A stretch of DNA of 64,000 nucleotides from Athripsodes cinereus (Eukaryota > Arthropoda > Insecta > Trichoptera > Leptoceridae), in NCBI GenBank assembly GCA_947579605.1, contig OX388321.1:16297614-16361613 (forward strand), in the 5' to 3' direction. Below are positions 1 to 11,036 of this stretch, one piece after another; the first letter of the stretch is position 1, and the number at the start of each line of letters is the position of its first letter. The notes below the pieces were generated by a model, which did not search any database, was not told the DNA's origin, and was given only the letters and a program-made list of their open reading frames with translations. A program made the translations under genes and the position numbers.

Positions 1-268
1 TTTTATTAATAGATTTTATTGGTGTAGAGGGGATGTTCTTGTGAACAGCTATCAGCACACCACCTCCTCTTTCCTTTTTACTTGTATGGGGTGATCGATC
101 ACATCTATATACAATATGAGAAGTAAATCCTAATTCAGAGTTACCGATAGTGCTGTCAAGCCAAGTTTCTGTAAACATAAATATGGGATGATTTATAAAT
201 GGTATGTTTTGACGCAATGTTGATAATTTAGTTTTAAGTCCTCTGATATTTTGTGAGTAAATATTCAG
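1..268 (-). CDS. Non-LTR retrotransposon ORF2, N-terminal endonuclease part (runs off window)
   Basis: Reading leftwards from the end of the neighbouring ORF1, an open frame translates into the start of an exonuclease-endonuclease-phosphatase domain. Visible motifs are SQNIRGLKTKL near the start, then FTETWL with the catalytic-type glutamate, then a GGGVLIAV segment. These are the typical opening blocks of the endonuclease that nicks target DNA for target-primed reverse transcription. The frame stays open to position 1, so reverse transcriptase should lie outside the window. No ATG precedes the conserved block after the ORF1 stop; the first in-frame ATG lies inside the FTETW block. The start is therefore either degraded or depends on reinitiation after ORF1. 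The element family (CR1- or Jockey-like) is inferred and not settled. Confidence 0.78.
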   Translation of the reverse strand, partial: MNIYSQNIRGLKTKLSTLRQNIPFINHPIFMFTETWLDSTIGNSELGFTSHIVYRCDRSPHTSKKERGGGVLIAVHKNIPSTPIKSINK

Positions 269-273
269 AGTGT

Positions 274-972
274 TTAATAGTTTTTTTTACTGTTCTTCAC
301 AATTCTTGGTGTACCATTCAAAAACCTCACCGCGACATCATCCTCACCGTTTTTTCTTCTTGTCTCGACTTCATCCCAAAGATTTCTTAGGTGAGACCTT
401 TGCATATCAGTAAGGTCCTGTTTGATTTTTATAATCTTAGGCAATTTAAATTTATTAATAAAGACTTCTCTTGCGTCCACATCATCCTTGAAAATCACTT
501 TAAGAGGTCGTACCTTGTCGACCTTTCTTGTGCCGAGCCGGAAAACTTTCTTAATTGATATATTATTCAAATTATCAGCATCGTTGATTAACTTTGAAGT
601 TTGTTTAAAATCCTCAGAGATTTGTTCATTGCTATTCAGACCAGTATCCGTTTCCGGTACGTTGAATAATATTAAATTCTTGGATCGAGAATTTCGTTCA
701 GCCAACTCCGCCAGAGTCTCACACATGTCTAAGGACTTATCAGAGGAAGCGTTATTCTCAAGTTGTGATATTCTTTCTTTTAAGAGTTTAATCTCTGTAT
801 TCTGACTGGCAATTTTTGCAGTAGCTAGGCTCATCGCCGACATAAACTCAATCGAGATTGGATTTATTTTAGATATATGATCTCGAGTAAACTTGTTATT
901 ATCAGTTACAAGTTGGGACAAAGCACAGGCTGCATTCTTAACCATATTAATCAGATCCTGGACGTCCATCAT
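274..972 (-). CDS. Non-LTR retrotransposon ORF1 protein (RNA-binding, coiled-coil type)
   Basis: A 232-residue intact ORF. Residues about 45-75 form a heptad-like, coiled-coil-prone stretch (KIASQNTEIKLLKERISQLE). From residue about 95 comes an RRM-like block beginning RSKNLILFNVPE, then a basic region with FRLGTRK and a C-terminal segment containing RSHLRNLWDEVETRRKNG. This arrangement of coiled coil, RRM-like fold and basic C-terminal domain is that of ORF1 nucleic-acid chaperones of LINEs, which coat the element RNA. ORF2 begins immediately downstream on the same strand, which supports the call. The stop is TAA and there is no in-frame break, so the copy may be young. Family is not determined. 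Confidence 0.8.
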   Translation of the reverse strand: MMDVQDLINMVKNAACALSQLVTDNNKFTRDHISKINPISIEFMSAMSLATAKIASQNTEIKLLKERISQLENNASSDKSLDMCETLAELAERNSRSKNLILFNVPETDTGLNSNEQISEDFKQTSKLINDADNLNNISIKKVFRLGTRKVDKVRPLKVIFKDDVDAREVFINKFKLPKIIKIKQDLTDMQRSHLRNLWDEVETRRKNGEDDVAVRFLNGTPRIVKNSKKNY

Positions 973-2947
973 GGTTAGTGGTGATTTATGAGAAAATCAG
1001 ATTTGCGTATGTGTAAAAAATGTGCGCCAACCCTGGTTGAACGAGTATGGTCAAAACTCTTAACAGCTGATTGGTTATAGTGTAGCAGCGGTAAGTGCGT
1101 GGATTGGGCAGTTGACTGATTGAAATCTGACGAGGTATGACGTATTTACATCAGATTTGCAAATATGATCCTTATGGTTTTGATGGATTATGTGAGTTGA
1201 AAACTTATAAAGTGTTTATTAAAACACTCACCAAGTGTATCAGGCTGCGTTTAATGTCCTCGATAAAACTGCTTGTGAGGTTTGATGTGAGTATAAATAA
1301 TATATGTATTAGACACTTTTTAAAGAGTACAGACAAAAATAAGTTAGCAGACAATTAACAAGATGACAGATCAATATTGTTGTTGATAATATCTTTCCTT
1401 ATAAGGATATTGCCAAGGCCCTTATAAGAAAAAAACTGTATTTTAATTTCAATTTGACCTTATTGATTAGTTTTTGCCTTTATGTTTGCATTTTTGCCTT
1501 TGCTTTTTGTAGACACGCTTAATTGGGGGGTTGGCCTAACCAGATCGATGTGTCTTTTTTTTCTTATTTTTATGAATGTTATGTTATATTTTATGAATAA
1601 ATATATTTAATCATAGCTTTTCTCTTACTCACAAGTGTATGATATTCATGTACAAATGTAAAGATATCGGACTTCGACGTTTTAAGCAATATGTTTTTAT
1701 ATTTAACAGAATATTAAAAGAGTGTAATAAAAAAACGTGATAGCAAAATAATTCAAGGTATACAAGGCAAAATGCTTGCACTATCTTCAGGTTAAACAAA
1801 TTAGTAGTGTAGTATAGGCAGTACCTTCAGTGCTTTACCTTTTTACTGCAATTTTCGCAATTTGCCGCAGAACCAATTTTAGTCATAAAATACTCAGTTC
1901 TAAAATTGACAAACAACCTAATCAGAATAAAAAATAAGATCTCATAAAAAACACTGATATCAAACTATTTTATATTATCATCTTGGGTTGGTCCACATCA
2001 AGGCTTCATACAAAAGAACCAATGCTATATGTATGTCTCCTTTTACATACCTACTCTATTGTAAAATAAAGATGAATATTTGATGTTCTGTGCCGGTATT
2101 CCTTTTTCATATTTAAAATGAAAGGAAATATACAAAGGATATTCGTTTGTTCGTAGCTGTAATGTAGAATCAGCTGATGTTTGATGTCTCCTTCATTAGC
2201 CAACAAAGAATTTATTAATAACTAACAAAATATTTTCATATTTAATTGAAGGATATTGAGAGATAAGGAACAACTTATTATACATTCTTTGCCAATGGAA
2301 CGTAGAATATACAACCTAATAAAATGTAAATAAATAAAATGTACATAAAACAATGGACCTGTCGTTCACTGTGGCTGAAGCCAGAAGAAACAATAGATGC
2401 TAAAATTTGAAAGCACAAAACTATATTATTATGGATAAGCAAAAGCCTTTATCGTCACCTGCAGATTTTAATTAAAAACATCCGCTAAACAATATATTAT
2501 GAAGGAATTTATTAATATTAAAATCTGTTTTAAACAAAATACAATTTAAATTTATTTCTAGCTTATAAAGAACAATAATAAACGAAAGCATTAAATATAA
2601 AGTATAGACTTGAATTCAGTCCTCCCTCTCTAGCCTACTGAGTGGTATGGTATATAGAGGATAATTATAAAATAAATTCCTTTGTTTTCTGATATTGTAT
2701 GTTGATAGTTTGCAATTTAATTTTAATCTTTGGTACTATATCCAGGAACTATTTTCTTTGTATTATTTTGTTCAATATTACTTTACATTATTCATGGCTT
2801 TCTAGAGATGGATTCTTGAATGCTCTAGTAACGTCTAGTAAACCCATCTCTTAAGTATATTATAGTAGGTATGAACAAGTATAAATTCTATTATTATAAA
2901 CAATAGTTTATTATTTGGTACCTTTACTTTTTTGTATTGACTTCACT
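973..2947. other. AT-rich stretch, no supported gene
   Basis: The first 150 bases may be the 5' UTR of the retrotransposon to the left. The rest is AT-rich with short open frames that show no recognisable protein signature. I see no repeat that recurs elsewhere in the window. Confidence 0.5.
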
Positions 2948-3240
2948 TCACCTAATTAATCTATCTATACCCTCACGCCGTGTACCAGGTGGGGTAGGCA
3001 GAGAGAACGGACCTCTTTATAGATCTATCCTTACATACATTTTTTGCTTCCTCTACATGCATGCCAATTCCTCTTTCTCAACGCGCGGCTGTCTTTGAGA
3101 ATTCGATCCTCGTGGTCAAACCACGTAGTTCTTGGATGTCCACGGTTTGTCACACCTCTTCTTTGAGATAGATACACCGTCTTCGTCATCCTTTCGTCGT
3201 GCGATCACTCCACAAGTCCAAACCATCGCAACTTATCAAC
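2948..3240 (-). repeat. Degenerate non-LTR retrotransposon C-terminal fragment
   Basis: Read on the minus strand this gives broken coding blocks: LRWFGLVE, a GHPRTTWFD-like block, and a final segment equivalent to CKDRSxWRSVLSAYP. This is the C-terminus of RTE-like reverse transcriptases. It is homologous to fragments at 6175-6405, 8690-8945, 18405-18715 and 61905-62085. Stops and frame changes are frequent, so it is an old copy. Confidence 0.65.
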
Positions 3241-3621
3241 ACACATAATTAATAATCTTTTAAAAACATTCCTTATTCACTCACTCACACACTCTAAATT
3301 GCTGCAAAATTTATTGAAAAAAAAATCAAGATTAAAAATATTACATTTGTACCTATGTGGGCAGGGCAGGTATATGTACAGGATTATATCCGCCCGTCAT
3401 GTTACGTTGGATAGGTAATCCAACAGAGATATACAAAATAATAATAATATTATTAATGTTATAAAGCTGTTGTTGTTGTTGCTGTTATGCATCATTACTA
3501 GGTACTGAATCTGTGATATAATGGCTTATTTAAGGCTCTCTCGTACCCCTACAATCATTATACTATTACATCTCTATCACAGTGGCGTTGCTTTTAATGG
3601 TTTATTTTCCATCAAATAAAT

Positions 3622-3935
3622 AAAATTCTCGTGTCGCGATGTTTGTTATAATACGGCTGGACTGATTTTGATGAAAATTTGTGTGTTTATCGGCTAGGTC
3701 TGAGAATAGGCCAACATCTATTTTTCATACCCCTAAAAGTTAAGGGTCGTCCACCCCGATTTTTTATTTTATTTTTCGGACATTTTTTTTTTCATTTGTA
3801 TTTTTTTATGGTGAGGCATTAAAAATACATACAGCCCAAAATTTTCATCTTTCTACCATTAACCTCTTTTTTTAGCGATATTAGTTTATGGCAAATGTAT
3901 ATGGCAAAAACTAATATCGCTAAAAAAAGAGTATT
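3622..3935 (+). mobile_element. Helitron-like non-autonomous element, copy 1 (altered 3' end)
   Basis: The sequence starts ATC...TAAAATTCTCGTGTC and shares its body with copies at 50434-50768 and 55138-55462, including a GATTTTGATGAAAATTT block and an AAGTTAAGGGT block. Unlike those copies it lacks the GCCGGGTCAGCTAG terminus. Its right end is a perfect inverted duplication instead (see 3864-3931). Confidence 0.55.
3864..3931. repeat. Perfect 24-bp inverted repeat
   Basis: Arms 3864-3887 and 3908-3931 are exact reverse complements around a 20-base loop. The left arm contains TTTAGCGATATTAG, a block also seen in the Helitron-like copy at 50434-50768, so the right arm is an inverted duplication of element sequence. 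Confidence 0.85.
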
Positions 3936-4773
3936 CAAGTAGACAGCCGGTGAATCCAGTTGGCATTGGATACGAGATATCAATGACTAATTGTCATTAA
4001 GAAATTAATAAATTTAGGATAATATTACATTGTGTACTGCTTGTCGTTATTTATTGTGCTAGATATATAATATTAAGTATCGTCTGTAGTGTTCTATTGT
4101 TTGAATAAATAAATAAATCAATCAATCGCCTCTTAACGCTCTTCTTGGGAGCACAGGACTGAAATCAGCCTCCTCCATCTAGCGTGTCTATACACGAAAT
4201 TAATCACCTATTTCAGGATATTCCTGGGGCTCTGATATTGTTGTCATAGGAACGGTGTGTTGTTAAAGGGACTATCGGGTCGACTGAATCCTTGTGGATG
4301 AAAAAAACAATGATCTCTTTAGCCAATCATCATTGAATAATTTCAAAATTTTACTCATCCAGTATCCGCTGTATTTCAGAGACCAAAGATCTTTGCTGAG
4401 TGCGTTAATTTAATGCACAGTATCATTTTATGAAAAATTAATCATAATCTTGATAATTGTACTTGATAATCAATATTTTCCTAGGACGCCAATTTTCTAA
4501 ATATGATCAATAGATTATAAATTCTGGTCCCGCCACTGTTCTGTACTATGTATAATACTCACGTTGGTTAGACAGCACACCAACAGTCAGTGCAACATGC
4601 TGCCTCAACTCTGGTCTGGTCAGTGTTGATGGTGTTGAGTCGATTTGCCTGTGGCAATATAAACAAACACGATTCACAGCTGATGCCGCCTCTGATGTAT
4701 CGTCAATGATAATACAATATTATAATCATACGCGGTAAACTTAACACTATTTTGACAAGTGTTACATACATAC
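3936..4773. other. No supported gene
   Basis: AT-rich sequence with a short AAAT run near 4108. No protein motif or recurring repeat was recognised. Confidence 0.4.
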
Positions 4774-5112
4774 TAGTGATGTAACGAATATTCGCAAAAA
4801 AATATGCGAATGTTTTGCGAATATTAGTTTGGTAATAAAGTATCGGTAATTCGGTAAAAGTACCGGATACTTACCCGGTACATTGTAGAAAAAGGTACTA
4901 CAAGAATATAATCTTTGAGAAAACCGAGGAGTTTTGAAATATTTTAAATTCCTATACCATTTTGAAAATTCGGCGACGGGGGGGTAGAAATTTTATTGTT
5001 TGACCAATTGTAGAAATTTAAGCAAGTCAATATTCGCATTCGCGAATGTCGGCAACAAATATTCGCATTCGCATTCGCGAATATCCAAAATCACATATTC
5101 GTTACATCACTA
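4774..5112. mobile_element. hAT-type MITE with 8-bp target site duplication
   Basis: Terminal inverted repeats TAGTGATGTAACGAATAT (4774-4791) and its reverse complement, ending at 5112 with one internal base difference, flank a 339-bp element with no coding capacity. The 8-base sequence ATACATAC occurs immediately left (4766-4773) and right (5113-5120), the length produced by hAT transposases. The TIR also fits the hAT terminal pattern YARNG. Subterminal regions contain repeated ATTCGCATTCGCGAAT motifs. Confidence 0.88.
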
Positions 5113-5425
5113 ATACATACATATACCTATTGCTGTCATAAATGTGACTTTTTTACGAATACCTACCTACTTCAAAACACTATAAAATTAGAAAAACAAT
5201 GTTAGTTTCGTCAAGGAACTGCAGGGAACCTATTTTCACTTTTATAGGTTCCTTTCAAAAGTGTTTCTTTTGTATATAGATGATTGGGATTCGGTATATT
5301 TTTTCATTTAATTTGCACCAGAGTTAAATTATTATTTTTTTACAGATCATAGAATTAATGAACACTAGTATCAATTTTACATCAACACTTTTTGTAAACC
5401 TAATGTGTATTTTTTTATCGAGATT

Positions 5426-5514
5426 CATGGATTTCGGTATAATTTTTCGGTGAAATCACACTCAATAGTTCCATGGGCGATTAACTCGCAGAGATCACAG
5501 CATCAGTGACCTAC
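5426..5514. repeat. Direct repeat unit, copy 1
   Basis: Shares GATTTCGGTATAAT, TTCGGTGAAATCACAC and AGCATCAGTGACCTA with the unit at 5788-5875. Its nature is unknown. Confidence 0.7.
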
Positions 5515-5626
5515 GCACAGCTAGAATCAATACTGTCTCAACACAAATTCAAATACAGTATTTTAATTATATTAAGTGGACAAATTGTATATACTTACTA
5601 AATGCAATTAGTTCACTGTCTATTAC

Positions 5627-5779
5627 ACTTGATAATGGTAAGTTGGAAAACATTACTATAAAGTAATAATCTCGCCACTGCATATCATCACAATTTTTTC
5701 TTATGTAAACTGATTTGTTGATTTTGTTATGTGAATGATGATGTATAAGAATAATAAAGTATGTAAATAAATAAATAAT
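5627..5779 (+). repeat. LINE 3' tail repeat (type A)
   Basis: Contains the hairpin ATTACTATAAAGTAAT (5652-5667), then AATCTCGCCACTG, a TGATGATG block and an AATAAATAAATAA tail. It is homologous to copies near 24930, 46118, 53470, 56935 and 57445. The hairpin pairs with T-A where other copies use C-G. Confidence 0.7.
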
Positions 5780-5787
5780 TTCGTGGG

Positions 5788-5875
5788 TCATGATTTCGGT
5801 ATAATATTTCGGTGAAATCACACCTGACGGTTCGTCGAGCGGTCAAACTGCAGGGATCATAGCATCAGTGACCTA
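5788..5875. repeat. Direct repeat unit, copy 2
   Basis: Second copy of the 5426-5514 unit. The two copies bracket the LINE tail at 5627-5779 but differ at many bases, so they are too old and too long to be a simple target duplication. Confidence 0.7.
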
Positions 5876-6174
5876 TCTCTCACTCACTCACTCACTCCTC
5901 TGTTTATAATAATAACATCATAATAATATTTCTGTTCCATTCTGTTTTGTTTTATTATTATTGTGATATGATATGATATTATGTTGTTATGATTATTACT
6001 TTGTTCCCATCAAATTAAGTTTTTCGAATTATTATTATTATTTTCTCTCTGGTCATTATTATTATTATTATTATCATTGCTACGATTGTACCTTGTTTGT
6101 TGTACATCGTAATATGTAATGCGAATATTAATATTTCAGTCAGTTTATATTTATGTTTACGTAATTTAAAGTGT
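5876..6174. repeat. Microsatellite-rich stretch
   Basis: Short CTCA and ATT tracts, the largest being ATT runs around 6025-6080. No gene was seen. Confidence 0.5.
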
Positions 6175-6405
6175 TTGGCTGAGAGGAGTGGTGCTCGGAG
6201 ACGTAAACAGCCTAGGATCAAATGGCAATATCATCTAAAACAAATCCTACAGAACGGCCACGTGTTGAGTACATTGAACAGGAGAACATGCATGAGGAAT
6301 TGTATGGCAGTGACGGAAGCGAAAGATGTCTGCAAGGATAGAAGGAAGTGGCGCTCGATTCTTTCTGCCTACCCAGCGAGTATCCCTACGTATGTATGTG
6401 TGTAA
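6175..6405 (+). pseudogene. RTE-like non-LTR C-terminal fragment
   Basis: An open frame covers this fragment. Recognisable blocks are QPRIKWQYHLKQIL, then GHVLSTLNRRTCMRN, then EAKDVCKDRRKWRSILSAYP. The last block is the hallmark C-terminus of a retrotransposon family I associate with Lepidoptera. There is no reverse transcriptase domain, so it is a dead 3' fragment. It is closely related to the fragment at 18405-18715 on the other strand. Confidence 0.7.
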
Positions 6406-6506
6406 TTTAAAATGTTCATTTCTTTCTTAATCAATGGAAAAAACAAATATTTTCTACTTTATTGCTTTTGAAATTTTAAAATAACAGTGATAAAATAAAT
6501 AAATCC

Positions 6507-6645
6507 TGGCTTCGAAACATTCGACAGTGGACCGGTGTCAGAACCGTGGAGGAGCTGTTTCGCGCCGCCCAGGACAGGGAAGCTTTCTCTCAAATGGTCG
6601 TCAACGTCGGGGGGACCCGGCAAGACACATGAAGAAGAAGAAGTG
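6507..6645 (+). pseudogene. Non-LTR C-terminal fragment (NVGG family)
   Basis: Coding blocks WLRNIRQWTGVRTVEELFRA, then QDREAFSQMVVNVGG, followed by TGA and a GAAGAAGAAG tract. Similar blocks occur at 35113-35226 (minus), 44583-44690 and 49258-49372. This is the last part of a non-LTR ORF2. Compared with the other copies there is one extra G in the GGGGGG run, so the final frame is shifted. Confidence 0.65.
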
Positions 6646-6649
6646 ATAA

Positions 6650-8689
6650 AATACATTAGTGTTTATTTTGAATTGAAAAAATATAATGAAATAATAATTG
6701 GGTGATGAGAATAAAAATTAAACTTTAAATGCGCCCTTGCGGTGGTTTGTATCACAAAACGACGCTTAATAAATTGTCTTGTTTATTACTATTATTTATT
6801 ATTTTTTATTTAGAGAGACAGACGTCTTTTGTCTTAGAAGGACATTGACAACCTCATTATCCTTGTAAAACAAAAGACATCTATCAAAATAAAAAACAAT
6901 ATATTTAGTAGTAAAACAATTGTTTTTCTTTTTATTTCGTTATGGAATTGTACTACGCAAACACCTACACTGCATGTAAATGAATTAATTTCTTTCATAA
7001 AATTACTAACAATCTTACAAGCCGCTCTCTCGTTCCAGAAAAAAAAACATTCAGAATGTGTGGCATGCATCATTGACAATGTGAGCTATTTATCAATTTA
7101 TTTGGGTAGGTGCGTAGAATACTAAGAATGCAAAAATTTTCAATTAATTTGCTATTGTATCGACAGCTATTGAACAAAAATTAGATGATCATTCGTTCAA
7201 AATTCAAGGCTCCCCTTTAAGCAAAAGATGGTGGCAATAAATCGTCAAGATGGTATGAAAAATACGCGTACAGTAACAAGAATATATTAATCTTTAAAAT
7301 ATTACAAATCAAGTTCAATTAGGTATCTACTCATATATTCAATTCAGAGAAGGCTAAATTCTTTCTCAATACCATCCTAAATATTGCATATTTTTTTAAA
7401 GAATGATGCAATTCTCGTGAATCCAAATATGTAGTGTTTGACGGGCAACGCCGTGGATTACACTGAACATTGTAATGTCTTTATTTCAGCGGAGCGTGGG
7501 TAGGCAGCGCTTACCTAATTTCATACAAGTTTTAATGATTCTATGTATGCAGGGATTTTTGTATGTATAATGAATAATAGTAATAATATTATTCTAATGA
7601 TGTTTTGCATTGTTATCGTCTGTCTGTTTATGTGTTTTATTGTTATTATTATTATTATTGCAATTATAATTGCTTAACTACCAGGTACATTATATATCAG
7701 AATATTTTCTTTGTTTATAATTATTCTCATACCTACCTCGGGCAGTGTAATTAAATTATTACCCGTATGTACACTTTTTTAAAGTTTTTAATGTGCAAAA
7801 CATTTTATGAACTTTATTTTCTGTTAAAAATATGTTAGAGTATTCAAAAATTATACTAGGTATATCACTCGCAAATGAACGGATAGCCCTAAAAAACATA
7901 TGGTGTTCTAGAACAATACTGTTATTCCGCAGAGTCCCCGGCTTAGAATATGTAGGTCTTAATGAACTTAATGAACCTAATATATGTTGTCTGCTCTATG
8001 ACATATAAATAAAAGACGCTCAGGATGAGTGGAATATCTCCCACTTCAAAATATTTACAAAAACAATCTTACAAATTCAACAAAATAATAACAGATGCTC
8101 TTGAAAGCCGGCTTGCAAAATTAACAAAGTCAACAGTGGAATGTCTACATATCTTGTTTTATTAATGGAATATTAATATGCACTTCCGTCAAGAACCGTC
8201 GGTCGACAAATTAAACTTTAATAACAACAGTCTTATAAATCAAATTATTTTCTTGAGTGTGACCAAAACTTCAACATTTAAAACAATTAATAGTCAACAT
8301 TGAAATAGAAAAATGATAATTGTACTCGACTAAAATAACGCTTTATGTTATGTTTTAAAATTAATAAAAATGATAATATAATATAAATTATAGAGATGTT
8401 TGTGTACATATTAATGAGAGAATATTTAAATTTAAATGTATAGCTGTAATAGACAGTTATCTTTTAGAATCAAAATAAAATTATTAAAATATAATTGTTG
8501 TACATGTTATGAAGAAACTTAGTTGTGTATATACATCAAATAAATATTTATGTTTGTTCGTATATATTTGCTTAGATATATATTCTCTAAAGATATCTTT
8601 ACCATATAATAATTATATTAATAGGTAAAACCAATGACCATCAACGAAAACTTCTTAGTGAAATAAAAATGTATTATTTTATTTATGTT
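6650..8689. other. AT-rich stretch, no supported gene
   Basis: Contains ATT microsatellites (around 7640-7660) and a roughly 40-bp segment at 8179-8217 (ACTTCCGTCAAGAACC) that recurs in diverged form at 37986-38022. No credible protein was found. Confidence 0.45.
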
Positions 8690-8945
8690 GTACCCAAGTC
8701 AAGTATTTAGGGAAGACAGAACGACATATAGATCTATACCTATATATTTCTTTCGCCTCTTCTACATTCACACAATTTTCTCATAAATATACGGTGATTT
8801 CCCTTAACACGTGGACGTTTTCTTGAGAATTTGATCCACGTGATACTCGGACGCCCGTGCACACACTCTCCTTCAGATAACTAATTACTCTTTGTCATCC
8901 TTTCATCATTCATTCGTTCCACATGTCCAAACCAACATAATTTAT
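8690..8945 (-). repeat. Very degenerate RTE-like non-LTR fragment
   Basis: Aligns block by block with 2948-3240: the GACAGAACGACATATAGATCTAT, TTGAGAATTTGATCC and CACATGTCCAAACC segments are shared in order. The coding frame is lost. Confidence 0.6.
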
Positions 8946-9246
8946 TAACATAAATATTTGGGTACCAACTGGCAAACTTTGAGTTTCTACACTGTGCAAT
9001 GCCATACATGGACAGTGGTTACTGTACGACCCAAAAGGGAGGTTTTTATTCCAAAGTGATTTCTACCAGTCATCTTTTCAAACATTACCGATGTAAAATA
9101 TAAGGGGAAGCACAAAATACATTAAACAAATCCATGTTAACCAAAGATCTACAACAAGTATGGTAGCCAGGAAACTGATTGATAGGTCGTAGATAATAAA
9201 TAAAAGCGTTCCTCAAATAATGTTATAAGAATCTCCTTCTCTCTTC

Positions 9247-9315
9247 ATTCTTTACCATCATGACATGTCTCATAAGTGGAGAAGCCAGCAGACTATTCGC
9301 ATGGAAATAAAATAC
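9247..9315 (+). repeat. Dispersed short repeat D, left half
   Basis: Matches the pattern ACCATCA..GCAT.TC.CAAGTGGGGTAG.CAGCAGACTA..GCATG.AAATACTTAT seen at 53113, 54462 and 56208. The right half is not present here. Confidence 0.5.
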
Positions 9316-9339
9316 TTATAAGCTTATACATATATACGT

Positions 9340-10075
9340 TATACATTTTTTTTTAAATGTTTGAATGACAATGGGCAGTCGTGACACTTTTTTTTATATA
9401 TCTTGTTTGAAATTTTGGCAGTTTTTATCATTATCGACATATCATTTTATAATATTATTGACATCTTTTATTGCATCTGATTTTATTGTGTTTATTATAT
9501 TAATTTTACTTTTATTATATTATTTATTATAGTTTATTTTATTGATTATATTAATTATTATTATTTATTAAATTTTATTATATCAATTTTATTTTTACAT
9601 TATTATTATTTTTATTAATTATTTACTTTGTTTTATCCCTAATTATTAATCAAATCACTTCTGAATTCCTTAATTTATTAATATTTGATTTTATTTCATG
9701 AATGTTTTTTTTTTTATATATTATTATCATATTTATTTTTATTCATTTATTTTTATTAATATCAATTATTTAAATAATTTAACCTCATATTAATTTATTA
9801 TTGAATAATTTATAATTATAATTTCAATTAATCTTATTTATTGTGTCTTCTATTTTTTTTTAAATTGATCATATACTTATATTGTTTGTGTTGTACTAAT
9901 TATTATTATTCTTGACAAATAATTCTCTGGTTACTGTTTGATCTTTAGACAATAAGTAATTTTATACCTATGGTTATGTCACTGTTATCTTTTTATATTT
10001 TTAAAAAATTATGTCAACAAGTAAAAGGCTTCTTGCCGTATATTATATTTCTAAAATAAAAAATAAAAATAAGCT
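9340..10075. repeat. Extremely AT-rich low-complexity block
   Basis: From about 9430 to 9860 nearly all bases are A or T, in TTATTAT and TTTATT runs. Its right edge (10000-10070) resembles a LINE tail, with a CTTGCCGTATAT motif similar to that at 15317-15340. Confidence 0.6.
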
Positions 10076-10123
10076 TTAATATGCCCCCTCTGTCATAAAT
10101 TAAATACCTCTTTACGCATATTA

Positions 10124-10300
10124 TTTGAGTTCGTCGGTAGCCTGGAGGTAGAGTCTCGGCCTCGTGCACATGAGGTCCGTGGTTCGATCCCAGGTGCTGG
10201 TAAACTACCCTTTAACGACACAAGCTTTTAGCTTACTGTGAAAGGTGTGTAAGGTATTATTTGGGTTTACAACAAAAACCCAGATAGGTTTTTTTTTTTT
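10124..10300 (+). mobile_element. tRNA-derived SINE, family 1
   Basis: A tRNA-like head has a box A-like GTAGCCTGGAGG (10138-10149) and a box B GGTTCGATCCC (10181-10191), the RNA polymerase III internal promoter. A unique body with AAACCCAGATAGG and a T/A-rich tail follow. A second copy lies on the minus strand at 28120-28292. Confidence 0.78.
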
Positions 10301-10898
10301 AATAGATAGAACCCAGATAGGTTGCTATATCTATTTAAAAAAAAAATTTAAGACGGTTATTTTAAACCTTGATTATGTATTTAACATTTTCGATACATTA
10401 TTGTAATCATAATAACCACAATTGACCGATGAAGGCATAAACGCTAGTATATATTAATGTATACTTACATTTTAAACAAAATTCAGTTATATGTATGTAT
10501 TAATGTTTAATATATTCTTAAATGCGGGTAACTTCCTTTTGCCGACAGCTCGTCATACTGTCTGACATGTAGCGTCGTTCACGCTGGGTACAAAATATGA
10601 TAAAATAATACATAGATAGGTACTTACTATGTACATATGTATGGAAGTACCTACTGAGTAGGAATGCAATATAAATTACGTAAACCTTAAAACGTCGATG
10701 TTCTTCCGATTCGATGAAATTGTATCGATAAAAACTTCAAATCAGAATATTCCATAGATAGACTTAAAATGTATTATAAAATACCCAGCTTTTGAGGTAG
10801 GTATTCTGTGACGGCATAGATAGATTGATTATCATAATTGTTTTTTTCCAAAAAAATAGCCAAGATTAAATTTCTCTATTATGAAATATTAATTCCTT

Positions 10899-11036
10899 TA
10901 TTTATTTATTTTATTCTTCGCTGTACATTGGTTACAATATAACATAATAAAATAGTATCATAAAAATAACATTTATACAATTCAATGTACAGAGGGTGAG
11001 TTTATCGCTAAAATGCGATGTCTTCCAACTAACCCG
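10899..11036 (-). repeat. LINE 3' tail repeat (type B)
   Basis: On the minus strand: GGGTTAGTTGGAAGAC, hairpin ATCGC..GCGAT, AAACTCGCCC, then a second stem CTGTACATTG/CAATGTACAG (plus-strand 10921-10930 with 10983-10992), then an AAATAAATAAA tail. At 11085-11120 lies part of dispersed repeat D (CCTCATCGCTGAATTGAAGATG). Confidence 0.7.

Larger units (their letters stand above)
1..972 (-). mobile_element. 5' portion of a two-ORF non-LTR retrotransposon
   Basis: ORF1 and the beginning of the ORF2 endonuclease lie in tandem on the minus strand with only a few bases between the ORF1 stop and the conserved ORF2 frame. The 5' UTR should lie to the right of 972, but I cannot fix its border; sequence up to about 1130 has no clear landmark. 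Confidence 0.75.

Noticed and set aside
422..805. 127-codon plus-strand frame
   Set aside because: It is antisense to the well-supported LINE ORF1 at 274-972 and has no motif of its own.
10138..10195. Possible true tRNA gene
   Set aside because: Box A and box B are present, but the sequence cannot be folded into a cloverleaf with acceptor pairing and continues into a repeated body with a second copy at 28120-28292, so it is a SINE.
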